This document shows positions 7,916 to 16,394 of a stretch of 35,085 nucleotides of DNA, piece after piece (positions within the stretch are counted from its first letter, which is position 1; each line of letters starts with the position of its first letter). The translations under genes and the position numbers were made by a program. Under the pieces are notes generated by a model. It saw only the letters and a program-made list of their open reading frames with translations. It was not told where the DNA came from and searched no databases. Origin of the DNA: Firmicutes bacterium UBA6132 (GTDB lineage Bacteria; Bacillota_A; Clostridia; Tissierellales; Sedimentibacteraceae); NCBI GenBank assembly GCA_002435835.1, contig DIVM01000199.1, forward strand, positions 1 to 35,085, read 5' to 3'.

Positions 7916-8878
7916 TTGATAAATATCACAGATAAACTTAAAAATAAAATAATTCAAATTCCAGAACTTCCAGGTATCTACAAAATGTTAGATTCAAAGG
8001 GAAATATTATTTATGTTGGGAAAAGTAAATCACTTAAAAAAAGAGTGAAAACATATTTTAGCAGCAATCCTAAATGGGAAAAAGTTAAAAGAATGGTTTT
8101 ATTAATTGATGATATTGAATGCACGGTCACAGATACACATTTAGAAGCAATGTTGTTAGAATGTGAGTGGATAAAATCAATTAAACCAATATTTAATTCA
8201 CAAATGAAAAACGATAAAAAATATGCATATTTGAAAATAGAAAATTATAATGCGTATAATCCACTTAAAGTTGTTAATAATCGAGAAGAAAATTCCTATG
8301 GGCCTTTTAGAAGAAAGTTTTTCTTAAAAGAAATAATTGATTCTTTTAAAAATTTATATCCAATTGAAAAAGTTAATGATAGTTATAATTTCAAATATCA
8401 TTTATTTCCTGCTTCAATGGATAAAAACTTATTTGAAGATAATAGGCAAACACTTTTGAATTTATTCGATGACAATAAAAACATGGAAGTCTTTATTGAG
8501 TGTTTGAATAATAAAATGAAAGAAGAATCGAATAAATGTAATTTTGAAGCCGCATCCATATACAGAGATATGATAGAGAATACAAATTATTTAAAGAATG
8601 GAATTACGAGATATAATGAAATATCCACTAAAAATATTTTATTAAAAATACCTATTGAAAAAGGATATAAACTATTTTTTGTTTCAAATGGCTATGTAAT
8701 ATTAAAAGAAAAATATTTAGATGAAAATAGTATTGATATAAATAAATTTATTGAACAGGGAAAAATATTGTTATCACCATTTAAGAGTAACATGGATGAA
8801 AAGTCGTATGTTGATTTCAGGGATATTTTATTTTCAGAAATAATGAATTTTTCTGGTGAAATGGTTGAAATTTTATAA
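7916..8878 (+). CDS. Short UvrC-like protein: GIY-YIG nuclease plus UVR motif
   Basis: A 320-residue protein starting at TTG after GGAAGGTG. Residues 15-95 are a UvrC-type GIY-YIG domain (LPGIYKMLDSKGNIIYVGKSKSLKKRVKTYF, later LEAMLLECEWIK). Residues 195-235 contain a UVR/UvrB-interaction-like motif (LNNKMKEESNKCNFEAASIYRD). The C-terminal RNase H-like endonuclease and helix-hairpin-helix domains of full UvrC (about 600 residues) are absent, so it should be able to cut only on the 3' side of a lesion, like Cho. Unlike Cho it has a UVR-like segment. The frame ends cleanly, with a terminator 120 bases later, so it looks like a designed short form rather than a recent truncation. Confidence 0.85.
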   Translation: MINITDKLKNKIIQIPELPGIYKMLDSKGNIIYVGKSKSLKKRVKTYFSSNPKWEKVKRMVLLIDDIECTVTDTHLEAMLLECEWIKSIKPIFNSQMKNDKKYAYLKIENYNAYNPLKVVNNREENSYGPFRRKFFLKEIIDSFKNLYPIEKVNDSYNFKYHLFPASMDKNLFEDNRQTLLNLFDDNKNMEVFIECLNNKMKEESNKCNFEAASIYRDMIENTNYLKNGITRYNEISTKNILLKIPIEKGYKLFFVSNGYVILKEKYLDENSIDINKFIEQGKILLSPFKSNMDEKSYVDFRDILFSEIMNFSGEMVEIL

Positions 8879-9001
8879 GAATTTTTTGTACCGAATTATC
8901 AACTCAGAAAGTTTGGATAAAATAACATTTAATAGAGTTATTAAAAAATATAACTTTCTGTATAGATTATTATGCTTTGCTAAAATGCTATAATTAAATA
9001 A

Positions 9002-9031
9002 AAAAATGCTGTTTATAAAAACAGCATTTTT
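9002..9031. terminator. Bidirectional intrinsic terminator
   Basis: ATGCTGTTT (9006-9014) pairs with AAACAGCAT (9019-9027), flanked by A and T runs on both sides. It serves the UvrC-like gene (+) and the DUF2156 gene (-), which converge here. Confidence 0.9.
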
Positions 9032-9036
9032 GCATA

Positions 9037-9936
9037 TTATTTTAAGTATGCTCTAAATTTTTCTTCCATTTTAACAGGGTAATATGAAAGCTTAGCTTTT
9101 CGTAAACCTTCTAAACCCATGTCTTCTTCACGATTTATATATACTATATCAGGATATTGCTCATTAATCCATGCAGCAAATTCACGATTAATCATAGGAT
9201 ATGCGCCTTGTATGCTTTTATAAGCTTTTTCAATATGTATTACATATGTATCAGAATTTAATCTTTCACCTAAAGTATATGCTACAATATTTCCATCAAC
9301 TCTTATAATACCACCATCTAATCCAATTTCATTAAAATGTTTAAAAAACAATTTAGTTGCACAGTTTTCTGCAGTTAAACTTTCATCTTCTTTGCAATCT
9401 TGTTCTATGCACCATTTTTCATTCATTTCCCAACATTCTTTTAATTTTTCAGCTGTAATTGTTTCAAAAGACCATTCATTGTTTTTTTTGAAAACATTTA
9501 TATGGTTTCGTTTTGAATGTAGTTTTTTGCCACTTAATGAAACTAATTTTTCTAATAAATAAACATAGTCAAATTCGTCCCTATATTCTTCGAAAATAAA
9601 CTTATCTAAAAAAAGATTATTTAACTCTTCTTTGTTTTCTGGTGATAAACCAAGAAATATTAATTTTTGGTTGTTAGATGACGCGTCAGATATTAATTCT
9701 TCTATAACAGATTTTTTATCCCCAGAACCAGCAGGATAAAAATACCCTTTTTCGCCGTTTCCCATTTCTGCTTTTACAACTAAATAATCATTAACTTTAG
9801 CTACATATGTTTTATTTACATCAGCCCATGCTATTAAATTGCCAAAATTGTGATGACATCCAGAATAGTCCGATGCTTTTAACAATGGATTTATCCATTG
9901 TTTATCTTCAATTGAAATCTTTTTGAAATCTATCAT
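9037..9936 (-). CDS. DUF2156 (phosphatidylglycerol lysyltransferase C-terminal-like) protein
   Basis: A 299-residue protein of the DUF2156/GNAT-like fold. An N-terminal acyltransferase-like half carries FGNLIAWADVNKTYVAKVNDYLVVK. The C-terminal half carries KKLHSKRNHINVFKKN, GIIRVDGNIVAYTLGERL, THIEKA-like and INREFAAWINEQYPDIVYINREEDMG motifs. The start at 9936 is chosen over an in-frame ATG 36 codons upstream because AAGGAG precedes it and the extra residues do not match the family. The related LPG-synthase domain transfers amino acids to lipid using aminoacyl-tRNA. This stand-alone form lacks a membrane domain, so the acceptor is unknown. It is transcribed alone. Confidence 0.8.
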   Translation of the reverse strand: MIDFKKISIEDKQWINPLLKASDYSGCHHNFGNLIAWADVNKTYVAKVNDYLVVKAEMGNGEKGYFYPAGSGDKKSVIEELISDASSNNQKLIFLGLSPENKEELNNLFLDKFIFEEYRDEFDYVYLLEKLVSLSGKKLHSKRNHINVFKKNNEWSFETITAEKLKECWEMNEKWCIEQDCKEDESLTAENCATKLFFKHFNEIGLDGGIIRVDGNIVAYTLGERLNSDTYVIHIEKAYKSIQGAYPMINREFAAWINEQYPDIVYINREEDMGLEGLRKAKLSYYPVKMEEKFRAYLK

Positions 9937-10135
9937 TATTATGAATCTCCTTATTATGTTTGAATATTGCAGTATGCTTATTATATAAAAATCTTTGTAA
10001 TCAATAATCACTTTAAAAAAGCCTATGTTATATATATTAATCATATGTAAAACAATAAAATATATAATTCAAATAATATATTAATTTTACATATATGTCA
10101 AGGCGATTCAATATATACAGTGCATGTAAATAAAG

Positions 10136-10171
10136 AACACCCTTTACTGGTTTATAGCAGTGAAGGGTGTT
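10136..10171 (-). terminator. Intrinsic terminator of the hydrogenase-maturation operon
   Basis: AACACCCTTTACTG and CAGTGAAGGGTGTT form a 14-base stem with one G-T/A-C irregularity and an eight-base loop. It lies just beyond the hydF stop in the leftward direction and is followed by CTTTATTT on the minus strand. Confidence 0.8.
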
Positions 10172-10207
10172 TCTTTCTCATTAATTTTAAATTTTAAATA
10201 TAATCAT

Positions 10208-11398
10208 TTATATTATAAATGGTTCAATGCTTCTTTCTAATATCCCTTGAATATGTGCAATTAAAATTCCATAATTAGTAATAGGAATATTTTGATTTTG
10301 TGCGCATTTTATCCTATGTTTCATTTCTCGTTCATTGAGTGTGCAGCCACCGCAGTGGACAATCATTTTATAAGATGACAAATCTGATGGAAATTCTGTA
10401 CCACTTGTAAATTTAAATTGAATATTTTTATTTGTGTAATTTAAAATCCACTTTGGAAGTTTTACAGTTCCTATATCATCACATTGCCTATGATGGGTAC
10501 AGCCTTCTGAAACAAGGACAGTATCGCCATCATTAAGTAAATCTATAGCTTTAGCACCATTAACAGCTTCGCTTAAATTTCCCTTATACCTTGAAAATAA
10601 AATTGAAAAAGAAGTTAGCATTATGTCTTTAGGCGTATCAGCAGATACTTGTTTAAAAACTTGACTGTCCGTTATTACAAGTTTTGGTTTTTTACCTAAT
10701 GTCTTTAATGTTTCTTTAAGTTCGTTTTCTTTTACTACAATTGAAACTGCATCTGCTTCTAATATATCCCTTATTGTTTGCTGCTGAGGTAAAATCAATC
10801 TTCCTTTTGGAGCTGCTTTATCTATGGGAACTACTAATACTACAAAATCAGATGGTTCTAATAAATCTGCTACTAATTTTTGTTTTGGTTTTTCATCTGG
10901 AACTTGTTTTGCTATTAATTCTTTTAGTTCATAAATATTTTTATTTGTTTTAGTACTTACCCATATGGTGTTAGAATTTTCATTTTTAGACTTTTCATCT
11001 TTTATAATGTCTTCTTTATTCATAACGACAATATAGGGTATGTTTTTATCTATAAATTTATTTTTTAATTCTTCATCTTCCTTACTAAGTCCATTTGTTC
11101 CATCCACAACCAATATTGCAATGTCAGTTTTGTTTAAAACTTGATGACTTTTTTGAATTCTTAAGTTACCAAGTTCTCCTTCGTCATCAATACCAGGTGT
11201 ATCTATTATGGTAACTGGTCCTAAGGGGAGAAGTTCCATAGCTTTATAAACAGGGTCCGTAGTAGTTCCTTTTATTTCTGATACAACTGCTAAATTTTGT
11301 CCTGTTATAGCGTTGATCACACTTGATTTTCCGGCATTTCTTTTTCCAAATAATCCTATGTGGACTCTTTCTGAAGATGGTGTGTTGTTTAAACCCAT
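10208..11398 (-). CDS. hydF: [FeFe]-hydrogenase maturation GTPase HydF
   Basis: The scaffold on which the 2Fe subcluster is assembled before transfer to apo-hydrogenase. The 396 residues begin with a TrmE/Era-like GTPase domain: P-loop GKRNAGKSS (18-26), DTPG and NKED. A dimerisation domain follows (LLEPSDFVVLVVPIDKAAPKGRLILPQQQ). The C-terminal cluster-binding part carries CTHHRQCDDIG and HCGGC, which match the conserved CxH and HCxxC ligands. It is the last gene of the operon, 32 bases after hydG, and is followed by a terminator. Confidence 0.97.
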   Translation of the reverse strand: MGLNNTPSSERVHIGLFGKRNAGKSSVINAITGQNLAVVSEIKGTTTDPVYKAMELLPLGPVTIIDTPGIDDEGELGNLRIQKSHQVLNKTDIAILVVDGTNGLSKEDEELKNKFIDKNIPYIVVMNKEDIIKDEKSKNENSNTIWVSTKTNKNIYELKELIAKQVPDEKPKQKLVADLLEPSDFVVLVVPIDKAAPKGRLILPQQQTIRDILEADAVSIVVKENELKETLKTLGKKPKLVITDSQVFKQVSADTPKDIMLTSFSILFSRYKGNLSEAVNGAKAIDLLNDGDTVLVSEGCTHHRQCDDIGTVKLPKWILNYTNKNIQFKFTSGTEFPSDLSSYKMIVHCGGCTLNEREMKHRIKCAQNQNIPITNYGILIAHIQGILERSIEPFII

Positions 11399-11430
11399 AA
11401 TATCATCCTTTCTATTAATTTATTTTTAAG

Positions 11431-12849
11431 TTAGAAACGGAAATCTCTTTTGCCATTTTCTATTTCTATTAAATTTTTCATTGCAACTTCTCTTGCTTTA
11501 TCATTTGGTACATTTAATATTTCATCATTTATTAATTTTTCGCCAATTTCTCTTGTGTCTACATTAGCGTAATCAATCATATATTCTTTTAATGTCATAA
11601 GTGCATTTGGATGGCAGCAGTTTTGGATTTGTCCGCTTTTTAATAAACTCATGAAACGGTCTCCAGTTCTACCTTCTTTATAGCATGCAGTACAGAATGA
11701 AGGAATATAACCTAATTCCATAAGCCATTTTACAATTTCATCAAGGGTTCTATTGTCGCTTACATCAAATTGTTCAGATTTATCATCTTCTGCTTCAGGC
11801 TCTGCATAACCTCCAACACTTGTTTTAGAGCCACCGCTTATTTGAGAAATACCAAGACGTAAAAGTTTCTCACGACATTTTTGGCTTTCACGGGTAGAAA
11901 CAATCATACCTGTATATGGAACTGCTATACGAATACATGCTACCAATTTTGCAAATATCTCATCATTAATACCATTGTCAAATGAATCAGCATCTATGTC
12001 GTCCGCATGTTTTATACGAGGAACACTTATAGTGTGAGGACCAACTCCATGTACTGCTTCAAGATGTTCTGCATGCATTAATAATCCGGCAAATTCGTAT
12101 CTGTATAATTCAAGACCAAATAATACACCTATACCAACATCATCAATACCGCCTTCCATTGCTCTGTCCATTGCTTCAGTGTGATATGAATAATTATGTT
12201 TAGGTCCTGTTGGATGCAATTTTTCATAAGATTCCTTATGGTATGTTTCTTGGAATAAAATATATGTTCCAATTTCTGCTTCTTTAAGTTTTCTGTAATT
12301 TTCTACCGATGTTGCAGCTATGTTTACATTAACTCGTCTTATGGCTCCGTTTTTATGTTTAATTGAGTAAATAGTTTTTATACAATCAAGAATATATTCA
12401 ATAGGATTGTTCTGAGGATCTTCTCCTGCTTCAAGAGCTAATCTTTTATGCCCCATATCTTGAAGAGCAATTACCTCTTTTATAATATCTTCTTGAGTAA
12501 GTTTTTTTCTTGCAATAGTTTTATTTTGACTGTGGTATGGGCAATATACACATCCATTTACGCAATAGTTAGAAAGATATAAAGGAGCAAACATAACTAT
12601 ACGGTTGCCATAAAAATCTTTTTTTATTTGTTCTGCAAGTTTATATATTTCTTCATTTTTTTCTTCTATGGAACAATCTAACAAAACTAAAGCTTCTTTG
12701 TGGCTTAATCCTTTTCTTTGTTTTGCTTTTTCTATTATTTGATTAATTAATTCAATATTGTTTTTATTTTGATCGGCATATTGAAGCGTGTCTAAAATTT
12801 CTTCATGATTTATAAATTCATCTGCTTTTAAAGATTTAACGTCATACAT
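11431..12849 (-). CDS. hydG: [FeFe]-hydrogenase H-cluster radical SAM maturase HydG
   Basis: A tyrosine lyase that makes the CO and CN ligands of the H-cluster. The 472 residues have the radical SAM triad CVNGCVYC near residues 95-103. A C-terminal CTACYKEG...NCCHP segment has the CxxC-x22-C spacing that binds HydG's auxiliary iron-sulfur cluster. Full family length. It starts at ATG 23 bases after hydE stops. The hydE-hydG-hydF order with small gaps indicates one transcript. Confidence 0.97.
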   Translation of the reverse strand: MYDVKSLKADEFINHEEILDTLQYADQNKNNIELINQIIEKAKQRKGLSHKEALVLLDCSIEEKNEEIYKLAEQIKKDFYGNRIVMFAPLYLSNYCVNGCVYCPYHSQNKTIARKKLTQEDIIKEVIALQDMGHKRLALEAGEDPQNNPIEYILDCIKTIYSIKHKNGAIRRVNVNIAATSVENYRKLKEAEIGTYILFQETYHKESYEKLHPTGPKHNYSYHTEAMDRAMEGGIDDVGIGVLFGLELYRYEFAGLLMHAEHLEAVHGVGPHTISVPRIKHADDIDADSFDNGINDEIFAKLVACIRIAVPYTGMIVSTRESQKCREKLLRLGISQISGGSKTSVGGYAEPEAEDDKSEQFDVSDNRTLDEIVKWLMELGYIPSFCTACYKEGRTGDRFMSLLKSGQIQNCCHPNALMTLKEYMIDYANVDTREIGEKLINDEILNVPNDKAREVAMKNLIEIENGKRDFRF

Positions 12850-12872
12850 TATATACTACCTCACTTTTTATT

Positions 12873-13919
12873 TTATTTTGTTTCGGGTTTGAAATCTCCT
12901 CTTGAAACAACTACATCATATCCTATTTTTTTCATTCTGTTTTCCATACAATATCTGCATTCTGCAGCTTCATCCCCAGTACATATTTTATTATCGTATA
13001 AAAGATATTTATCCCTTACATTTGTTGGAGATAAATTTGGCATTACTACATTTGCACCTGATAAAATACCTTTTTCTCTTCCTTGAGGATCTATTGTTCC
13101 TAATGCTGTTGTGGATGGAAGTAATGCGCTTGGCAACATTAGTCTTAAAATTCCAATCATAAATAAAGTTAATTCGCCATTATCTCCTTTGAATTCTTTA
13201 AAAGGAGTATCATGGTGGGGGATAAAGGGTCCTATACCAACCATTTCAGGATTAAGATCTTTTATGAACAATAGATCATCTGCTAAATTTTCAGTTGTTT
13301 GATATGGTGAACTTACCATGAATCCTGTACCAACTTGATATCCGATTTCTTTTAAATTTCTTAAACACTGCTTCCTATTTGAAAGTGAAAGTTCTTTAGG
13401 ATGAAGTTTGTTATAATGTTCTTCAGTAGCAGTTTCATGGCGTAAAAGATATCTATCAGCACCTGCATCAAAATATGCCTTATAACTTTCATGTGATTTT
13501 TCACCTAACGATAGCGTCACTGCACATTCAGGATAGTTTTGTTTTATTTCACGTATTATATCAATTAGTTTATCATCAGTAAAAAAAGGATCTTCTCCTC
13601 CTTGGAGTACATAAGTTCTAAAACCCAGGTCGTAACCAATTTTACAACATTCAAGTATTTGTTCTTTTGTTAATCTGTATCTTGATGCATTTTTATTACT
13701 TTTTCTTATTCCACAATAATAACAATCATTTTTACAATAATTTGAAAACTCAATTAATCCTCTTATATAAACATCTTTATTATAATATTTATGTCTAATT
13801 GATCTTGCTTTTTCAAATAAATAATCACTTATTTCAGAGCTTCGGTTGTCAATTAAATATATAAATTCTGCTTTTGTTAATATTTGATTTTTTTCAAGTT
13901 TATCTATGAGATTTTTCAT
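12873..13919 (-). CDS. hydE: [FeFe]-hydrogenase H-cluster radical SAM maturase HydE
   Basis: A radical SAM enzyme acting on the HydG product during assembly of the dithiolate-bridged 2Fe subcluster. The 348 residues have CKNDCYYCGIRK near residues 62-73 and the second-cluster cysteines in CTGDEAAECRYC near the C-terminus, as in HydE rather than BioB. The start ATG shares one base with the stop of the TM1266-family gene, so translation is coupled. No hydrogenase structural gene is in the window. Confidence 0.96.
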   Translation of the reverse strand: MKNLIDKLEKNQILTKAEFIYLIDNRSSEISDYLFEKARSIRHKYYNKDVYIRGLIEFSNYCKNDCYYCGIRKSNKNASRYRLTKEQILECCKIGYDLGFRTYVLQGGEDPFFTDDKLIDIIREIKQNYPECAVTLSLGEKSHESYKAYFDAGADRYLLRHETATEEHYNKLHPKELSLSNRKQCLRNLKEIGYQVGTGFMVSSPYQTTENLADDLLFIKDLNPEMVGIGPFIPHHDTPFKEFKGDNGELTLFMIGILRLMLPSALLPSTTALGTIDPQGREKGILSGANVVMPNLSPTNVRDKYLLYDNKICTGDEAAECRYCMENRMKKIGYDVVVSRGDFKPETK

Positions 13920-14239
13920 TAAGTACCTTCCTTAATATCTGGGACTTTTGAATATATTGTTTTTGTGCTAACTCCAGGAAGCATTCCTAATTTGCCCGAT
14001 AATGCGCTTATTACATCCGATGGTGCATCAACAACAATGCTAATTATGGATATACTTTTTTTAGTGTAGGGAATACCCATACGTCCAATTATATATTTGT
14101 TGTTTTTATGTAATAAATCATTAATTTTTTCTACAGATTCTGTATTTTCTACTATAATACCTACTAATGCAACTCTCGTTTCCATGTTAGTCCTTTCAAT
14201 ATGATTTAATAAATTTATAAGCGCAGTCTCATTCACCAA
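13919..14239 (-). CDS. TM1266-family putative regulator of the iron-only hydrogenase system
   Basis: A 106-residue protein with an ACT/NikR-C-like ferredoxin fold pattern: TRVALVGIIVENTESVEKINDLL, then YIIGRMGIPY and SIISIVVDAPSDVISALSGKLGMLPGVSTKTIYS. Members are found almost only beside hydEGF and are thought to sense a metabolite, but this is not proven. The start is TTG 14239 (or GTG 14236), eight bases after AAGGAG. It is first in the operon and overlaps hydE by one base. It has no DNA-binding domain, so if it regulates, it does so by another route. Confidence 0.88.
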   Translation of the reverse strand: MVNETALINLLNHIERTNMETRVALVGIIVENTESVEKINDLLHKNNKYIIGRMGIPYTKKSISIISIVVDAPSDVISALSGKLGMLPGVSTKTIYSKVPDIKEGT

Positions 14240-14295
14240 TTTATTTGCTCCTTACGTCGCATAAAATTGGGAATTCGTTGCGGTTGACCTACCAT

Positions 14296-14328
14296 CCATT
14301 TTTCAGAAAAAAGCGTTCTGAGAAATGG
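14296..14328 (-). promoter_or_regulatory. Hairpin in the hyd operon leader, downstream of the attenuator-like terminator
   Basis: CCATTTTTCAG (14296-14306) pairs with CTGAGAAATGG (14318-14328) with one mismatch. It lies between the leader terminator and the first ribosome binding site, 57 bases before the TTG start. Confidence 0.45.
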
Positions 14329-14340
14329 GGTTAGGGCATA

Positions 14341-14371
14341 CAAAAAAATCTGCGCACTAAAAAGGCGCAGA
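14341..14371 (-). terminator. Intrinsic terminator inside the hyd operon leader (possible attenuator)
   Basis: On the minus strand TCTGCGC and GCGCAGA form a perfect seven-base stem with a nine-base loop, followed directly by seven T. It points toward the hyd genes and lies about 100 bases upstream of the first start codon and about 120 bases after the predicted promoter start. The 402-base gap 14240-14641 contains no gene that I can support, so this terminator has no obvious gene to terminate. Confidence 0.75.
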
Positions 14372-14495
14372 ATGATATCTGTTTTATTCATAAGCCTCTT
14401 TTACCTTAGAATTATTTTCATAACCTTTAGTGTCAGTGCAGTATTCTTTTTAAGGATTTGTTGCAAGAAAAATCTCAACAACTCATCTTGGTAAC

Positions 14496-14524
14496 ATTAT
14501 AACTAAATTAATATTAATTGTAAA
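14496..14524 (-). promoter_or_regulatory. Sigma-A promoter of the hyd operon leader
   Basis: On the minus strand TTTACA (14524-14519), a 17-base spacer and TATAAT (14501-14496) make a near-consensus promoter. The predicted start is near 14489. The transcript would have a leader of about 250 bases before the TM1266-family gene, including CCTTA...TAAGG and GTTG...CAAC pairings upstream of the terminator. Confidence 0.6.
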
Positions 14525-14593
14525 TATATATTTGAAAAAAAATTAACAAATATTTTTTTATGATAAAGAAATAGCTTTTGAATTAAAAAGTAT

Positions 14594-14620
14594 AAGCATC
14601 CTATTATGTACAGAATGCTT
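14594..14620 (-). terminator. Weak hairpin terminator after atoE
   Basis: AAGCATCCT and AGAATGCTT pair with one mismatch. T-rich tracts flank both sides. It lies just after the atoE stop codon in the leftward direction. Confidence 0.5.
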
Positions 14621-14641
14621 TTTATATATTATAGTATCAAA

Positions 14642-16003
14642 TTAAAAAATTAAGAATCCTGCGGAAATAACTATACCGCTGAACAATAAAGTAATTACGC
14701 AATAACCCATAATATCTTTTGCACTTAATCCTGCTATTGAAAGTGCTGGCAATGCCCAAAATGGCTGTATCATATTTGTCCATGCATCTCCCCAAGCAAT
14801 AGCCATTGCTGTTTTAGCTGGCTCAACTCCAATTGCAGCTCCAGCTGGCATCATTATAGGCGCTTGAACTGCCCATTGACCACCACCTGAAGGAACGAAG
14901 AAGTTTACTATACCAGCACTCCAGAATGTAAAAATTGGGAATGTTGTTTGATTAGAAATACTTACAAATGCATTTGATATAACTCCTGCTAAAGAAATGC
15001 CTGTTTCAGGATTTGCACCTGTCATCATGCCCATAATACCTGCATAAAATGGAAATTGTAATATAATTCCTCCAGCACTTTTTGCTGCTTCATTAACTGC
15101 ATCTATATATCTTCTAAGACTTCCGTGTAATAAAACACCTACAAACAAAAATATAAAGTTTACAAAATCAAGACTTAAATTTAACCCTACTTTAGTAAAA
15201 TTATATATTATGTATGCAAATCCCATTAATAAAGTAATTGACCACAAAATTTTACTTCTTTCCAATTTATCTGCAGGAGAAAAGGTGCTTGGATCTTCAG
15301 CCGGAATTTCTAACTCGACTAATTTAAGTGGGTCCACTTCAATTGTATGTTTTTCATCAGGTATCATAGCTTTGCACACAAATGGCAATCCAAATATTAT
15401 AATTCCAGATATAAACAAGTTCATTGGTGAAAAAATTGTTTGACTTGTTGCGATTGTAAAGCTTTTGTCAAAAATTTGAGGTGCAACAGTTGCTAGTGCT
15501 CCTGGGTTTGCAACTTGCAGTGGAATAGATCCAGATATTCCGCCATGCCATACAACGAAACCTGAATATGCTGATGCAATTAGAAGTCTGTAATCAATTC
15601 CCTTTACTTCTTTTGCAATTTCTCTTGCAAGTAAAGCACCAATTACTAAACCAAATCCCCAGTTAATCCAGCAAGCAATAACCGATACAAAAGCAGTAAT
15701 CATAATGCCTCTTACTGGTGTTTTAGCAGATTTTGCAAATTTTTGAAGTATTCTTTTAAATACTGGAGCTTGAGCCATGGCACTTCCAAGTACTAATACT
15801 AAAACCATTTGCATTGTAAATGATAATAAACCGAAAAATCCTTTAGGACCTGCCCAATGTAGGATCATTTGAAATGGTGATTGACCTGTTAATCCTATAC
15901 CGCCAAGAAATGTAATGATAGTAAGTACGATTGCAAAAATAAAAGCATCTGGTAGGTATTTGCTCATAATATGAACACACCCATTTGTAAATTTTTTAAA
16001 CAT
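14642..16003 (-). CDS. atoE: AtoE-family short-chain fatty acid transporter
   Basis: A 453-residue integral membrane protein with about 10-12 helices, starting at ATG after GGAGG. Family features include MSKYLPDAFIFAIVLTIITF at residues 13-32, CWINWGFGLVIGALLARE, AYSGFVVWHGGISGSIPL and, near the C-terminus, FFVPSGGGQWAVQAPIM followed by IAWGDAWTNMIQPFWALP. AtoE proteins move short-chain fatty acids such as acetoacetate or butyrate across the membrane, and in a fermenter this could serve uptake or export. It is monocistronic, divergent from the carbonic anhydrase gene, with its own 3' hairpin. Confidence 0.92.
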   Translation of the reverse strand: MFKKFTNGCVHIMSKYLPDAFIFAIVLTIITFLGGIGLTGQSPFQMILHWAGPKGFFGLLSFTMQMVLVLVLGSAMAQAPVFKRILQKFAKSAKTPVRGIMITAFVSVIACWINWGFGLVIGALLAREIAKEVKGIDYRLLIASAYSGFVVWHGGISGSIPLQVANPGALATVAPQIFDKSFTIATSQTIFSPMNLFISGIIIFGLPFVCKAMIPDEKHTIEVDPLKLVELEIPAEDPSTFSPADKLERSKILWSITLLMGFAYIIYNFTKVGLNLSLDFVNFIFLFVGVLLHGSLRRYIDAVNEAAKSAGGIILQFPFYAGIMGMMTGANPETGISLAGVISNAFVSISNQTTFPIFTFWSAGIVNFFVPSGGGQWAVQAPIMMPAGAAIGVEPAKTAMAIAWGDAWTNMIQPFWALPALSIAGLSAKDIMGYCVITLLFSGIVISAGFLIF

Positions 16004-16394
16004 GATAAGACCTCCTAAAAATTTATTAAATAAATAACATTAGTTAAATATTTACAACTTTAGTAAATGTAATTTAAAATTTTAACATTTTTTTCCAAAA
16101 TTAATTGTACTCCTTAATTCTTTAAAGGACAATATCTTATAGTTTTCTTTAAATGCCTTTTTCCATGATTAATAGTAAAAAAATACAAATATCTTTAACA
16201 TTCGTAATATTCCTACAAGTTACTTGATTTTCCATAAAACATTTTTTTATTAATATTTTATGATAATATAAATTTAAATATAACAAATGAAATATAAAAC
16301 AAATGAAATTGTTTCATTTTTAAAGAATATCTTGAAAAAAATTGAGATTAATGATATAAAAATATATAAGTATATATAATTGGAGAGAAAAATT
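16004..16394. promoter_or_regulatory. Divergent intergenic region between atoE and the carbonic anhydrase gene
   Basis: No gene is supported in these 391 bases. Near the right end, AAATGAAA-ttg-TTTCATTT (16301-16319) is a perfect palindrome, and a direct repeat of ACAAATGAAAT occurs just before and overlapping it. This is an operator-like site about 80 bases before the carbonic anhydrase start. I found no convincing -35/-10 pair for either gene. Confidence 0.35.

Noticed and set aside
10009..10044. Longer start for the DUF2156 protein (36 extra residues)
   Set aside because: No ribosome site at the upstream ATG, AT-driven hydrophobic residues that do not match the family, and AAGGAG directly before the ATG at 9936.
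10741..10953. Hydrophobic plus-strand ORF inside hydF
   Set aside because: Leu/Ile-rich antisense shadow of the HydF coding sequence; no ribosome site or family resemblance.
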